The translations under genes were made by a program, and so were the position numbers. A stretch of 64,000 nucleotides of DNA from Robbsia sp. KACC 23696 (GTDB lineage Bacteria > Pseudomonadota > Gammaproteobacteria > Burkholderiales > Burkholderiaceae), in contig NZ_CP156626.1 of assembly GCF_039852015.1 (NCBI RefSeq), positions 2,824,249 to 2,888,248 on the forward strand, given 5' to 3'. A model generated the notes under the pieces. That model made no database searches. It saw only the letters and a program-made list of their open reading frames with translations, and was not told the DNA's origin. The first letter of the stretch is position 1; the number at the start of each line of letters is the position of its first letter. Shown piece after piece: positions 48,626-58,295 of this stretch.

Positions 48626-49777
48626 ATGAAAAAGACCCTTATCGTCGCAGCACTGGCTGGCGCATCGAGCTTGCTCGCGTCGGCAGCTCATGCACAAAGC
48701 AGCGTCACGCTCTACGGCTTGATCGATGCCAGCATCATGTACACGAACAACACCGGCAGCGGTGCGCGCTATGCCATGAACAGCGGCAGCATCAACGGTA
48801 GTCGTTGGGGCCTGCGCGGTGCGGAAGACCTCGGTGGCGGCCTGAAGGCCATCTTCGTGTTGGAGAATGGCTTCAGCATCTCCAACGGCACGATGTTGCA
48901 ACAAAGCCGTGAATTCGGTCGTCAAGCATTCGTCGGTCTGTCGAGTAACCAGTTCGGTACGATCACCGCCGGTCGCCAATACGAGTCCGTATATGACTAC
49001 CTGGGCCCGTTGGCTCTGACCGGTAGCGGCTACGGCGGTACGATGGCTGCTCACCCGTACGACAACGACACGTTGAACGCATCGCTGCGCGTCAACAACA
49101 CGGTCAAGTACACGAGCGTCGACTACAACGGCCTGAAGTTCGGCGGTATGTACGGCTTCAGCAATGCCGCAGGCGGCTTCTCGAACAACCGCGTGTACAG
49201 CGCGGGTGCGTCGTACCAATACGCTGGCTTCAACTTCGCCGGCGGTTACACGCAAGTGAACAACTCGGGCTCGAACACGGCTACGGGCGCAGTCGGTCAA
49301 GCTACGATCGCCGCCGCACGTAATCGCATTTTCGGTGCAGGCCTGAACTACGCGTTCGGCCCGGCCGTCATCGGTTTCGTGTTCACGCAAAGCAAGTACG
49401 ACCACGCATCGGCGGACAACTACAACGTTGCAACGGCTGTTGGCCTGCCGACCGGTTCGTACATCCGCTTCAACAACTACGAAGTCAACGGCCGTTACAG
49501 CCTGACGCCGGCTTGGAACGTGTCCGCTTCGTACACGTACACGCAAGGTCGTGAGTCTGGCTTCGGTACGCAACCGTCGTCGTCGCCGAAGTTCCAAACC
49601 GGCACGCTGATGACGTCGTACTCGCTGTCGAAGCGCACGGACGTCTACGCAGAAGGCGTGTACCAACAGTTCACGGGTACGAACTACCTGGGCGGCGCGT
49701 CGATCAACGGTGCCGGTACGCCGAGCTCGTCGAACAAGCAAGTGTCCGTCGCTGTGGGCATGCGTCACCGCTTCTAA
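48626..49777 (+). CDS. Major outer membrane porin (OmpC family)
   Basis: 383 residues. Signal peptide 1-23 (ending AAHAQ), then SSVTLYGLIDASIMY, the opening strand of betaproteobacterial trimeric porins, GSRWGLRGAEDLGGGLKAIFVLENGF and FVGLSSNQFGTITAGRQY with the usual strand-turn pattern, and a C-terminal GMRHRF whose last Phe is the outer membrane assembly signal. It forms a 16-stranded general diffusion channel. Codon use is strongly biased (ACG, CAA, GGC), indicating high expression. A strong terminator follows. Confidence 0.95.
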   Translation: MKKTLIVAALAGASSLLASAAHAQSSVTLYGLIDASIMYTNNTGSGARYAMNSGSINGSRWGLRGAEDLGGGLKAIFVLENGFSISNGTMLQQSREFGRQAFVGLSSNQFGTITAGRQYESVYDYLGPLALTGSGYGGTMAAHPYDNDTLNASLRVNNTVKYTSVDYNGLKFGGMYGFSNAAGGFSNNRVYSAGASYQYAGFNFAGGYTQVNNSGSNTATGAVGQATIAAARNRIFGAGLNYAFGPAVIGFVFTQSKYDHASADNYNVATAVGLPTGSYIRFNNYEVNGRYSLTPAWNVSASYTYTQGRESGFGTQPSSSPKFQTGTLMTSYSLSKRTDVYAEGVYQQFTGTNYLGGASINGAGTPSSSNKQVSVAVGMRHRF

Positions 49778-49850
49778 ACAAGCATAAGACAAAGCCGGCT
49801 GCTTTCGGGCAGTCGGCACTGGCGGGCCGCCGCGGCGACCCGCCTATCTC

Positions 49851-49875
49851 AAACGCCCCTCGGGGCGTTTTTTTT
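49851..49875 (+). terminator. Intrinsic terminator after the porin
   Basis: AAACGCCCC, TC loop, GGGGCGTTT, continuing as T residues to 49875: a 9-bp stem with a full U-tract. Confidence 0.9.
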
Positions 49876-49971
49876 CGCCTGTGGCAAAGGTGTAGGTCGC
49901 GCGACATGCATCTACACCCAGCGCGGCTTTCAGGTTTTCAAAGCGCGGAGTGTGTCCTGCAACATCGGCCC

Positions 49972-50157
49972 TTACTGGCGCGCGACACTCTTGATGTCCC
50001 CGATCTCCCCGTCCGGTGTCGCCGGTGTACCGGCGCCCTCCTTCACGCCATAGTTCGGCAGCTCGGCACGCGCCAGGCTCAGCAGGCGGATCAATTCGCG
50101 AACGTCGTCCGGGGTCGCCTCTTCGGGATGGGCGGCCAGTCTTTCCAAATCAATCAT
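49972..50157 (-). CDS. Small hypothetical protein
   Basis: 61 residues with GGAG 8 bases before the ATG. The first half is helical and acidic (DLERLAAHPEEATPDDVRELIRLLSLARAEL); the second half is Gly/Pro/Asp-rich. No family, signal peptide or membrane segment was recognised. It converges on the porin and may be transcribed from a promoter just ahead of it, because the tRNA-Arg upstream has its own terminator. Confidence 0.6.
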   Translation of the reverse strand: MIDLERLAAHPEEATPDDVRELIRLLSLARAELPNYGVKEGAGTPATPDGEIGDIKSVARQ

Positions 50158-50295
50158 GCGGCATCTCCGTTATTGTCATACGCGAATCGCGTGACCGACT
50201 GCGACGCACCATCGTAAGCATATTGCATTCCCGCGCTGCAAAGGCCAATGCACGCCATCTACATGGGAGACCCAACCCCCAAAAAAATGAGGACG

Positions 50296-50327
50296 AAAAA
50301 AAACCCGGATACGATCACGTATCCGGG
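50296..50327 (-). terminator. Intrinsic terminator after tRNA-Arg copy 2
   Basis: On the minus strand CCCGGATACG, TGAT loop, CGTATCCGGG, then eight T residues (complement of 50296-50303). It lies 17 bases after the tRNA CCA. Confidence 0.9.
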
Positions 50328-50343
50328 CTTCTTTCACTATTGG

Positions 50344-50420
50344 TGGTGCGGCTGGCAGGATTCGAACCCACGACCCCTTGGTTCGTAGCCAAGTACTCTA
50401 TCCAACTGAGCTACAGCCGC
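50344..50420 (-). tRNA. tRNA-Arg (anticodon ACG), copy 2
   Basis: 77 bases with encoded CCA. GCGGCTG pairs with CAGCCGC; the anticodon loop is CTACGAA, so ACG, expected to be edited to ICG; the T-loop is TTCGAAT. It is identical to the copy at 50832-50908. The small protein gene at 50468-50758 lies between them on the same strand. Confidence 0.96.
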
Positions 50421-50467
50421 ACGCTTGGTACTACACTACGACTTTAAGCAATCCGCGCAGGTCCTTT

Positions 50468-50758
50468 TCAGGACGGGTCTGCGGCTTTCGCCTTAAGACC
50501 GCCGGCAATCAACAACTCGGTCAGCACGGCGGACATGCCGCCTTCGTGTTCCGCCGCACGTTGCTGCAGCTGCTTGATCAACTCACCATCCAGTTTGCAC
50601 GCGAACGGTAGCAAACCTTTCTGTTGATCGAGCCGCCGCTGTTCACGACGATCCGGAACCACTGCTGCGCCTTGCCCGAAACGCGCGGACGTCGCAGCTT
50701 GCTTCAACGAATTGTTGAGCTTCAGGCCTTTGTTCTTTTCGAGGTCGAACTTATTCAC
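50468..50758 (-). CDS. Small basic protein between duplicated tRNA-Arg genes
   Basis: 96 residues from the GTG at 50758. Earlier in-frame codons run into the terminator hairpin at 50783-50815, so the shorter start is preferred. The N-terminal part is rich in Lys, Asn and Gln (NKFDLEKNKGLKLNNSLKQA), followed by DRREQRRLDQQKGLLPFACKLDGELIKQLQQRAAEHEGGMSAVL-type sequence whose last part resembles a short helix-turn-helix or ribbon-helix-helix. No firm family. It may be a DNA-binding protein. Confidence 0.65.
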   Translation of the reverse strand: MNKFDLEKNKGLKLNNSLKQAATSARFGQGAAVVPDRREQRRLDQQKGLLPFACKLDGELIKQLQQRAAEHEGGMSAVLTELLIAGGLKAKAADPS

Positions 50759-50775
50759 GTGAATCTCGTTGCACC

Positions 50776-50815
50776 GAAAGAACAAAGGCCCGGGTGATTA
50801 ACACCCTGGCCTTTG
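50776..50815 (-). terminator. Intrinsic terminator after tRNA-Arg copy 1
   Basis: On the minus strand CAAAGGCC / GGCCTTTG with an inner GGGTG / CACCC extension (one mismatch, 5-base loop), then TTCTTTC. It lies 16 bases after the tRNA CCA and just ahead of the small protein gene. Confidence 0.7.
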
Positions 50816-50831
50816 CGGACTACGGTATTAC

Positions 50832-50908
50832 TGGTGCGGCTGGCAGGATTCGAACCCACGACCCCTTGGTTCGTAGCCAAGTACTCTATCCAACTGAGCT
50901 ACAGCCGC
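50832..50908 (-). tRNA. tRNA-Arg (anticodon ACG), copy 1
   Basis: 77 bases with encoded CCA, identical to the copy at 50344-50420 over its full length. Anticodon loop CTACGAA. Each copy has its own terminator, so the two are separate transcription units or are processed from a common one. Confidence 0.96.
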
Positions 50909-51074
50909 ACGACTAAGAGACGTAATTATAGCGATGTCATTGAAAAATGGAAGCGTTTTTTGTCGACTTGCGGCTATGCATCACGCTATCGCTGTCGCTT
51001 TCGTGTAACCTGATAAAAATGTCGCGGCCGCGCCACACGCGCGCCGCCTGAGCCATTGTCGGCAGGACCTGAAT

Positions 51075-51635
51075 ATGAACAAAGCCTTCGTAAAAGAGAC
51101 GTCGAACGATGACGACGACGATCTCGAAACCGGCGCCACGCCGATCCCCGCGGGTGCCAAGAACTACATGACGCCAGCCGGTCATCAGGCCATGCGCAAC
51201 GAATTGCTGCATTTGTTGGACGAGGATCGTCCCGAGGTCGTGAAACTGGTCTCATGGGCCGCCTCGAACGGCGACCGATCGGAGAACGGGGACTATATCT
51301 ATGGCAAGCGACGCCTGCGCGAGATCGATCGACGCATCCGTTTCCTAACCAAGCGCCTGGACCTGGCGGAAGTCGTCGATGCGAGCAAGCAGGAGAATGT
51401 GGATCAGGTGTTCTTCGGCGCGACGGTCGACTATGCGAACAAGGCCGGTGACGAGACGACGATTACGATCGTCGGCGTGGACGAGGTCGACCTCGATCAC
51501 GGACACATCAGTTGGATTTCACCGGTTGCCCGCGCTTTGCTGAAGGCACGGATCGGCGACACGGTGACGCTACAGACGCCGGCGGGTATCGAACATCTCG
51601 AAATCCTCGATGTGCATTACCCGCCCGCCCCCTGA
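51075..51635 (+). CDS. greB: Transcription elongation factor GreB
   Basis: 186 residues. The N-terminal coiled coil (YMTPAGHQAMRNELLHLLDEDRPEVVKL) carries the Asp-Glu pair at its tip region, NGDRSENGDYIYGKRRLREIDRRIRFL is the GreB signature, and the C-terminal FKBP-like domain ends GDTVTLQTPAGIEHLEIL. It rescues backtracked RNA polymerase by stimulating transcript cleavage. About 25 acidic residues precede the usual start. It converges on spoT. Confidence 0.96.
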   Translation: MNKAFVKETSNDDDDDLETGATPIPAGAKNYMTPAGHQAMRNELLHLLDEDRPEVVKLVSWAASNGDRSENGDYIYGKRRLREIDRRIRFLTKRLDLAEVVDASKQENVDQVFFGATVDYANKAGDETTITIVGVDEVDLDHGHISWISPVARALLKARIGDTVTLQTPAGIEHLEILDVHYPPAP

Positions 51636-51658
51636 TACGACCGGAAAGGCGTCCGCGC

Positions 51659-54082
51659 TCAGTAGGCTTGGGCGTCGCGGTTCACTCGCAAACCCAGGGC
51701 GTCGAAGCGCCCGCTCTGCTGTTCGCTCGGCTTCTCGCGCGCGATCCGCATGACATCCGGATTGGTCCGCACGCGTCGCATGACATTGGCCAGATGCACG
51801 CGGTCGCTGACCTGGATCAGGAAGCGCAGCGTCGTCGATTCCTGATCGGTGTTCTCGTCCATTGCCACGTGGGCGATATTGGCCGCCGTCGAGATGTCGG
51901 CCGCCACCCGCGCGAACACGCCCTTCGTGTTCTTCACCAGCACACGCACGCCGACGTCGAATTGACGTCCCGGCTGCGGCGCCCAGGCCACGTCGATCCA
52001 ACGGCTCGGATCGCGGTGATGGATACGGCGCGCATTCCGACAGTCGGTGGTATGGATCGCCATGCCCAGGCCGATACCGATATAGCCCATGATGTCGTCG
52101 CCAGGGATCGGACGACAGCAGGCAGACAATTGCACCGCCATGCCCTCGGTGCCGGTGATGACCACCGGCGGGCCGCCCGTCGGGCCCAGCACCGGCGATG
52201 CCTCGCCGTCGCCCGGCGCGGTCTCGGCAGCTCGGCTCGCATCTTCCTCGCCGTCGCGTCCGCTCATCAACAGCTCGATGCGCTTCGCCATGACCGCCGC
52301 GAAACGGCGTCCCAGGCCGATGTCGGCATAGATCTCCTGCCGCGTCGTATTGCCGGTCCATTGTCCGAGCTTTTCCCAGACTTCCGGCGTCACGGCCGCC
52401 AAGGTCAGGCCATACGGCTTCAGCGATTGGTCCACCAGGCGCTCGCCCAGTTGCACGCTCTCGTTGAAGCGCATCGTCTTCAGGTAGTGGCGGATCGCCG
52501 AACGGGCCTTGCCGCTCCGCACGAAGCCGAGCCAGGCCGGATTCGGCTTGGAATACGGCGCCGTGATCACTTCGACGATGTCGCCGCTCTTCAACTCGGT
52601 GCGCAGCGGCAGCAGTTCGTTGTTGATCTTGACCGCGACACACTGATTGCCCAGCTCGCTGTGCACCGAATAAGCAAAGTCCAAGGCGGTCGCACCGCGT
52701 GGTAGCGCCATGATCTTGGACTTCGGCGTAAAGACATACACTGCGTCGGGGAACAGGTCGATCTTGACGTGCTCGAGGAACTCGGCCGAATCGCCCGCCT
52801 CGGACTGCAGATCGAGCAAGGATTTCAGCCACTGATGCGCGCGCGCCTGCACGTCGTTCAGATCGGCGCTGCCGTTCTTATACAGCCAATGCGCGGCAAC
52901 GCCCGATTCGGCGATCTCGTGCATCGAAACGGTACGGATCTGAAACTCCACCGGCGTGCCGAACGGGCCGACCAGCGTCGTATGCAGGGACTGATACCCG
53001 TTGACCTTGGGGATCGCGATGTAGTCCTTGAACTTGCCGGGCACCGGCTTGTACAAGGCGTGCAACGCGCCGATGCACATATAGCATTCGATCGGATCGT
53101 TCACGACCACGCGGAAACCATAGACATCCAGCACCTGCGAGAACGACAGCTGCTTCTCGCGCATCTTGTGATAAATGCTGTAGATCGTCTTCTCGCGTCC
53201 GGACACTTCGGCGGAGATTTTCGCGTCGCTCAGCGCCTGCTGCACCGACTCCAGGATCTTGCCCACGACCTCACGGCGATTGCCGCGGGCGGCCTTCACG
53301 GCCTTGAACAAGGTGGCGTAGCGCACCGGGTTATAGTTCGCGAGGCTCAGGTCCTGCAGCTCGCGATACGTATTGTTCAAACCGAGACGATGGGCGATGG
53401 GCGCGTAGATATCATTCGTCTCGCGCGCCACCCGTCGTCGTTTTTCCGGCGGAACGGCGCCCAAGGTCCGCATATTGTGCAGACGATCGGCGAGCTTGAC
53501 GATGATCACGCGCACATCGCGCGCCATCGCCAGCAACATCTTGCGGAAATTCTCCGCCTGCGCTTCTTCGCGGTTGCGGAACTCCATCTTGTCGAGTTTC
53601 GACAAGCCGTCGACCAATTCGGCTACTTTGGGTCCGAACCGCTCGGCGAGCTCCATCTTCGCAACGCCGGTGTCCTCGATCACATCGTGCAGCAAGGCAG
53701 CCATGATCGATTGCGCGTCGAGCTTCCAGCCGGCACAAATCTCAGCCACCGCTACCGGGTGCGTGATGTAAGGCTCGCCGCTCTGCCGGTACTGGCCGAG
53801 GTGCGATTCATCGCTGAAATGGAAAGCTAACTTGACGTCGCGAATCTCGGCTTCGGTCAAATACTCCGACAGTCGCTCGGTCAGCTTGGCAATCGAGACG
53901 ATCTCGTGCTTGCGGGGCTGCTCGGGCGTGGCGGTCGGACCGAACAGGTGCCGGAACGATTGTTCCAGCACCGCGTCGATATAGGTACGGGCCCGGCTCG
54001 ACGGCATATCGCCGCCGGCGGCGTCGTGGGACGTCTCGCTGGAGACGGATGCGGGGGAGGCGGTCGTTGGGGTATTGCTCAT
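51659..54082 (-). CDS. spoT: Bifunctional (p)ppGpp synthetase/hydrolase SpoT
   Basis: 807 residues from the ATG at 54082 with GGAGGCGAA upstream. HD hydrolase domain with AALLHDVIEDTG (intact, so degradation of ppGpp is expected), synthetase domain with the REKTIYSIYHKM and YGFRVVVNDPIECYMCIGALH stretches, TGS domain (VYVFTPKSKIMALPRGATALDFAY) and a C-terminal ACT domain (VFARVAADISTAANIAHVAM). An acidic and Gly/Pro-rich insertion lies near 52150-52265. It controls the stringent response. It follows rpoZ, as in most proteobacteria, though separated by 345 bases. Confidence 0.97.
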   Translation of the reverse strand: MSNTPTTASPASVSSETSHDAAGGDMPSSRARTYIDAVLEQSFRHLFGPTATPEQPRKHEIVSIAKLTERLSEYLTEAEIRDVKLAFHFSDESHLGQYRQSGEPYITHPVAVAEICAGWKLDAQSIMAALLHDVIEDTGVAKMELAERFGPKVAELVDGLSKLDKMEFRNREEAQAENFRKMLLAMARDVRVIIVKLADRLHNMRTLGAVPPEKRRRVARETNDIYAPIAHRLGLNNTYRELQDLSLANYNPVRYATLFKAVKAARGNRREVVGKILESVQQALSDAKISAEVSGREKTIYSIYHKMREKQLSFSQVLDVYGFRVVVNDPIECYMCIGALHALYKPVPGKFKDYIAIPKVNGYQSLHTTLVGPFGTPVEFQIRTVSMHEIAESGVAAHWLYKNGSADLNDVQARAHQWLKSLLDLQSEAGDSAEFLEHVKIDLFPDAVYVFTPKSKIMALPRGATALDFAYSVHSELGNQCVAVKINNELLPLRTELKSGDIVEVITAPYSKPNPAWLGFVRSGKARSAIRHYLKTMRFNESVQLGERLVDQSLKPYGLTLAAVTPEVWEKLGQWTGNTTRQEIYADIGLGRRFAAVMAKRIELLMSGRDGEEDASRAAETAPGDGEASPVLGPTGGPPVVITGTEGMAVQLSACCRPIPGDDIMGYIGIGLGMAIHTTDCRNARRIHHRDPSRWIDVAWAPQPGRQFDVGVRVLVKNTKGVFARVAADISTAANIAHVAMDENTDQESTTLRFLIQVSDRVHLANVMRRVRTNPDVMRIAREKPSEQQSGRFDALGLRVNRDAQAY

Positions 54083-54427
54083 TTCGCCTCCAGAGTGAGT
54101 ACCGCGTTGAAAGCCTGACGATGCACGAACCATCCCTGACGAACGGGGCAAAAAAGCCGGACCCGGACCGCGTATTACATTTCGGCGCTGGCGGCCTGCT
54201 TCGCTACGATACGCGAAGCGCTTTACGCGCGCCTAACCCTGCAGTGACGACAGGGTGCCAAAACGGGAAAGGACGCGCAAGGCGTCGCCTCCGCGTCCAA
54301 TGGGCTTCCGCCGTCCTCGCGGGGGCCCGTTTCTGCGCCCCTGACCGTTACGGCCCCATTGATACGGGCGTTCAGGGTCAGCGAGCGCGTCGGCCGGAAC
54401 CGCGCGGGACGTTCAGGTATCCAGTGT
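54083..54427. other. Gap between rpoZ and spoT
   Basis: 345 bases without a gene. rpoZ and spoT are usually closely spaced, so this gap suggests a separate spoT promoter. I see no clear terminator or repeat; a few short GC hairpins are present. Confidence 0.4.
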
Positions 54428-54634
54428 TTAGACCGGCACCTTCTTCAACAACTCTTCCGCGGTGAAATAACCGGCTGCGATTTCGCGCAAGGCGATAACG
54501 GTCGGCTTGTCGCGGCTGTCGATTTTCGGCGTGTGGCCTTGTGCCAGCTGGCGTGCACGGTACGTGGCTGCCAGCGCGAGTTCGAAACGGTTCGGGACGC
54601 GCTTGATGCAGTCGTCAACGGTGATACGTGCCAT
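54428..54634 (-). CDS. rpoZ: RNA polymerase omega subunit
   Basis: 68 residues: [33 protein letters not shown] is the omega signature, with [11 protein letters not shown] in the second half. It supports assembly of the beta-prime subunit and is needed for the ppGpp site next to it. Gmk lies 57 bases upstream, SpoT downstream. Confidence 0.97.
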   Translation of the reverse strand: MARITVDDCIKRVPNRFELALAATYRARQLAQGHTPKIDSRDKPTVIALREIAAGYFTAEELLKKVPV

Positions 54635-54691
54635 GTTCGAAAATCCTTCGTGATGTCGATGTATTTTACAACAACCTGGCGTCAGTCCACC

Positions 54692-55399
54692 TTAGTCAAT
54701 ACTAGGGAGGTGAATACCCAGCTCGATAAACAACGTAGTGTGGCGAGAATACTGCGATGCAAAGCGCAGACGCGTGGCCGATACCACCTGCCGCAACGCC
54801 TGCAACGCCGTGTCGAATACATCGTTGATCACGACATATTCCGCTTCCGGCGCATGCGCCATTTCGCCCCCGGCCGCGAGCAGCCGACGAGTGATGACGT
54901 TCGCTTCGTCTTGCCCACGCTTGCGCAAACGCTCTTCGAGTGCCTGCAGCGACGGCGGCAGGATGAAGATACTGACCGCGTTATGAAATTGGCGCCGGAC
55001 CTGCTGCGCGCCCTGCCAGTCGATTTCCAGCAAAACGTCGTTCCCGGTACGCATCTGGTTCTCGATCCAGACCCGCGACGTGCCGTAATAATTCCCATGG
55101 ACCTCGGCGCACTCGAGGAATTCCCCAGCAGCGCGGCGCGCGAGGAAGTCTTCCTTGGAGACGAAATGGTAATGGACGCCATCCTCCTCGCCAGGACGCG
55201 GCGCGCGCGTCGTGTACGAGATGGACAGCGTGATCCCATGATCGTCCTTCAGCAGCGCATTGACCAGCGAGGACTTGCCGGCGCCGGACGGCGCGACCAC
55301 GATGAACAGATTGCCGGGAAACAGTTGATCGAACCCCTGTCCCTGCGTTCCGTGCGTTGCGTGTGCGCGTTGGTCCTGCCCGTTCGAATGATTTTGCAT
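54692..55399 (-). CDS. gmk: Guanylate kinase
   Basis: 235 residues. The P-loop is [46 protein letters not shown] is the GMP-binding region with the signature tyrosine; [15 protein letters not shown] follows. It phosphorylates GMP to GDP, supplying both nucleotide and ppGpp synthesis. An N-terminal extension of about 28 residues, rich in Gln, Gly and His, precedes the domain. It starts 9 bases after yicC. Confidence 0.96.
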   Translation of the reverse strand: MQNHSNGQDQRAHATHGTQGQGFDQLFPGNLFIVVAPSGAGKSSLVNALLKDDHGITLSISYTTRAPRPGEEDGVHYHFVSKEDFLARRAAGEFLECAEVHGNYYGTSRVWIENQMRTGNDVLLEIDWQGAQQVRRQFHNAVSIFILPPSLQALEERLRKRGQDEANVITRRLLAAGGEMAHAPEAEYVVINDVFDTALQALRQVVSATRLRFASQYSRHTTLFIELGIHLPSID

Positions 55400-55408
55400 G
55401 ATGGTGAT

Positions 55409-56494
55409 TTATTCCAGATTCTGCACTTGCTCGCGCATCTGCTCGATCAGCAGCTTCAGCGCCATGGCCGCGTCGGCCAGTTCCTTGGCGGCCGCTTTCG
55501 AGCCGACCGTGTTTGCTTCGCGATTCAATTCCTGCATCATGAAATCAAGCCGTTTGCCGACCTTGCCGCCCTGGTCCAGGACATGCCGCGTCTCGGCCAG
55601 ATGGGCGCCCAGTCGCGCCAGCTCCTCGGCGATATCGATGCGGACACCATAGACGGTGACCTCCTGGCGGATTCGCTCCTCCACGTCCGCACGGCTCAGC
55701 GATGTGTTCGATGCGGGCGCGGCGCCCGCGCCCTTGGTGGCGGCGGAGATCGGCGCCGACGGATCGGGCTCGGCCGCGGGCGCGGGTATCGGGCTGACCG
55801 CGCCGGCACCCTCGGCCAAGACGATGCCCAGCGCGTCGCTCAGGCGCTCGACGATCTTCTGCTGCTGGCGCTTGACCAACTCCGGCACCAGCGGGCTGAT
55901 GCGCGCGACGATGGCTTCCATTTCGGTCGCCTTGTCGAGCAGAACGGCCCGCAGCGCCGCCCCTTCGCGGGCGCGCACATCGATCAGTTCGTCGATCGCT
56001 TCGCGCGTTGCCGCGACGATGGCATCGCGCAGCGTATCGGGTTCGATCGACGCGTCGCCGAGGATGCCGGGCCAACGCAGGATTTCCGCGACGCTCAACG
56101 ATGCCGCTTGCGGAAATCGCGCTTGGACGTCCGCCTGCAACGCCGCCAACTGTGTCAGGACGTGCGCCTGCAAGCCATTGCCGGCCGCCGACGTCGCCGT
56201 GGCGGCGCCGGCCAGATCGGCACGGTGAATGGCGACTCGCACTTCCACCTTGCCGCGCGACAGCGACGCCATCAGCATTTCACGAATCGCCGGTTCGCTC
56301 GAGCGCGCCTCGTCCGGCATCTTGAAATGGATGTCCAGGAAACGTGAATTGACGCTACGGACCTCCACTTGGAGATGCGTCGGCGCGCCCTGGGCGGGCG
56401 CATCGACGGCGGGCGTGTCCCCGCCGACGGGCGTGGGAGGCGCGGGCCACAAAGCGCGGCTCGCGGTAGCGAAACCGGTCATGCTATAAATCAT
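55409..56494 (-). CDS. YicC family endoribonuclease
   Basis: 361 residues from the ATG at 56494 ([13 protein letters not shown], the canonical opening). The YicC-like N-terminal domain includes [18 protein letters not shown] and the DUF1732 C-terminal domain ends [20 protein letters not shown]. Homologues are near 290 residues; the excess is two Ala/Pro-rich insertions, one after residue 12 (56380-56470) and one of about 45 residues at 55690-55825. YicC proteins act in RNA turnover. The yicC-gmk-rpoZ order is conserved. Confidence 0.93.
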   Translation of the reverse strand: MIYSMTGFATASRALWPAPPTPVGGDTPAVDAPAQGAPTHLQVEVRSVNSRFLDIHFKMPDEARSSEPAIREMLMASLSRGKVEVRVAIHRADLAGAATATSAAGNGLQAHVLTQLAALQADVQARFPQAASLSVAEILRWPGILGDASIEPDTLRDAIVAATREAIDELIDVRAREGAALRAVLLDKATEMEAIVARISPLVPELVKRQQQKIVERLSDALGIVLAEGAGAVSPIPAPAAEPDPSAPISAATKGAGAAPASNTSLSRADVEERIRQEVTVYGVRIDIAEELARLGAHLAETRHVLDQGGKVGKRLDFMMQELNREANTVGSKAAAKELADAAMALKLLIEQMREQVQNLE

Positions 56495-56758
56495 TGGGAA
56501 TCTCTGTGTCACACGGAAATGGCGGCCCGGCGCCAAAAGCGTATTATCGCATCCCGACGCATCGGCGACCAAAATAGCCGTCGCGATCGCGTCGGGGGCA
56601 CCGTGCGGCCACATGGGCATTCCGACGCTGCGGCGAGCGCGGTACACTTGCGCATCGTCGGGGCGTCGACCGCCCCTCTCCCCTTTGCATCACGTTCGGC
56701 AATCGCTTCGATCACCGTTCCGTTTCGTTTTGCTCCGTTTCGCCTTTCAGGAATCGCC

Positions 56759-57562
56759 ATGACCGCCTCCTCCGACACGTCGATCACGTCCGCGCCCGCT
56801 TCCGGCGCCCCCTCGGACGTACCGAATCTGCCGAATCAACGCGCGCACGGCCGTCCTGCGGATGCGCTGCGCCCGGTGCACATCACGCGGCACTTCACGA
56901 AGCACGCCGAGGGCTCGGTGTTGGTCGAGTTCGGCGATACGAAGGTGATCTGTACCGCCAGCGTCTCCGAACGCGTTCCGGAGTTTCTGCGCGGGCGCGG
57001 CGAGGGTTGGCTGACTGCCGAATACGGCATGTTGCCGCGCGCGACGCACACGCGCAGCGACCGTGAAGCGGCGCGCGGCAAGCAGACCGGACGGACGCAG
57101 GAAATTCAGCGCCTGATCGGCCGCGCGTTGCGTGCCGTGTTCGATCTCGAAAAGCTCGGCCCGCGCACCCTGCACATCGATTGCGATGTCATCCAGGCCG
57201 ATGGCGGGACGCGCACCGCCAGCATCACCGGTGCCTTTGTCGCCGCGCACGATGCGGTGCGCAAGCTGATCGAAGCCGGCCGGATCACCGAATCGCCGAT
57301 CCGCGATTTCGTCGCCGCCATTTCGGTAGGGGTCTATGACAACGCGGCGCTGCTCGATCTCGATTACAGCGAGGATTCGCAGTGCGACACCGATATGAAC
57401 GTCGTGATGACGGGAAATGGGCGCTTTGTCGAAGTGCAAGGCACCGCCGAGGGCGAGCCGTTCTCGCGCGACGATATGAATCGTCTTCTGGATCTGGCGC
57501 AATCGGGCATCGCGCAATTGATCGCGGCGCAAAAGGCCGCATTGGATCGCACGACCGGTTGA
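56759..57562 (+). CDS. rph: Ribonuclease PH
   Basis: 267 residues from the ATG at 56759. The core begins [28 protein letters not shown] and includes [22 protein letters not shown] and [29 protein letters not shown] with the metal-site aspartates. It trims tRNA 3' ends phosphorolytically. About 27 Ser/Pro-rich residues precede the conserved start. It is divergent from yicC and heads rph-rdgB-hemW. Confidence 0.96.
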   Translation: MTASSDTSITSAPASGAPSDVPNLPNQRAHGRPADALRPVHITRHFTKHAEGSVLVEFGDTKVICTASVSERVPEFLRGRGEGWLTAEYGMLPRATHTRSDREAARGKQTGRTQEIQRLIGRALRAVFDLEKLGPRTLHIDCDVIQADGGTRTASITGAFVAAHDAVRKLIEAGRITESPIRDFVAAISVGVYDNAALLDLDYSEDSQCDTDMNVVMTGNGRFVEVQGTAEGEPFSRDDMNRLLDLAQSGIAQLIAAQKAALDRTTG

Positions 57563-57626
57563 CGGTCCCCTAAACGCCGCACGACGGCGCATGTCCCTAC
57601 CGTATTAGCTCGCAGGCAGTCTCACC

Positions 57627-58295
57627 ATGACGAATCACGATGACCTCTCCGGCGGTGCGCACGGCGCCGTCCCGCTGTCCACCGACGGCGACGTCCGCCG
57701 ACGCGTCGTTCTCGCGTCGAACAATAAAGGCAAGCTGCGCGAATTCGCCTCGCTGTTGGGCGCCGCCGGCATCGATCTGATTCCGCAGGGCGAGTTGGGC
57801 GTCAGCGAAGCCGAAGAGCCCTATGCGACGTTTGTCGAGAACGCGCTCGAAAAAGCCCGTCACGCGTCGCGCGCGACCGGCCTGCCGGCCATCGCCGACG
57901 ACTCCGGTCTCTGCGTTACTGCGCTTGGCGGCGCGCCCGGTGTGTATTCAGCGCGTTACGCGCTGCTGAATGGCGGCGAAAAGTCCGACGCGGCGAACAA
58001 TACGCGCTTGCTGACCGACATGGCATCGCATAAAGGCGATGCGGCGCGGCATGCGTACTTCTATTGCGTGCTGGTCATGGTCCGCCACGCGGACGATCCG
58101 CAGCCGGTGATCGCCGACGGCCGGTGGGACGGCGTGCTGTTGGATGAAGCGCGCGGTGCGAACGGCTTTGGTTACGATCCGCTGCTGTTCATCCCGTCGA
58201 TGCAACGCAGCGCGGCCGAGATCGCGCCCGAGGAAAAGAACCAGGTCAGCCATCGCGCGCAAGCGCTGCGGGCCTTGCTCGCAAAGTTGCAATGA
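57627..58295 (+). CDS. rdgB: Non-canonical purine NTP pyrophosphatase (RdgB/HAM1)
   Basis: 222 residues. VLASNNKGKLREFASLL is the substrate-binding opening; EEPYATFVENALEKARHAS and IADDSGLCVTALGGAPGVYSARYA contain the metal-binding acidic residues; GFGYDPLLFIP closes the site. It removes dITP and XTP from the nucleotide pool. It starts 64 bases after rph and its stop overlaps the hemW start as ATGA. Confidence 0.96.
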   Translation: MTNHDDLSGGAHGAVPLSTDGDVRRRVVLASNNKGKLREFASLLGAAGIDLIPQGELGVSEAEEPYATFVENALEKARHASRATGLPAIADDSGLCVTALGGAPGVYSARYALLNGGEKSDAANNTRLLTDMASHKGDAARHAYFYCVLVMVRHADDPQPVIADGRWDGVLLDEARGANGFGYDPLLFIPSMQRSAAEIAPEEKNQVSHRAQALRALLAKLQ

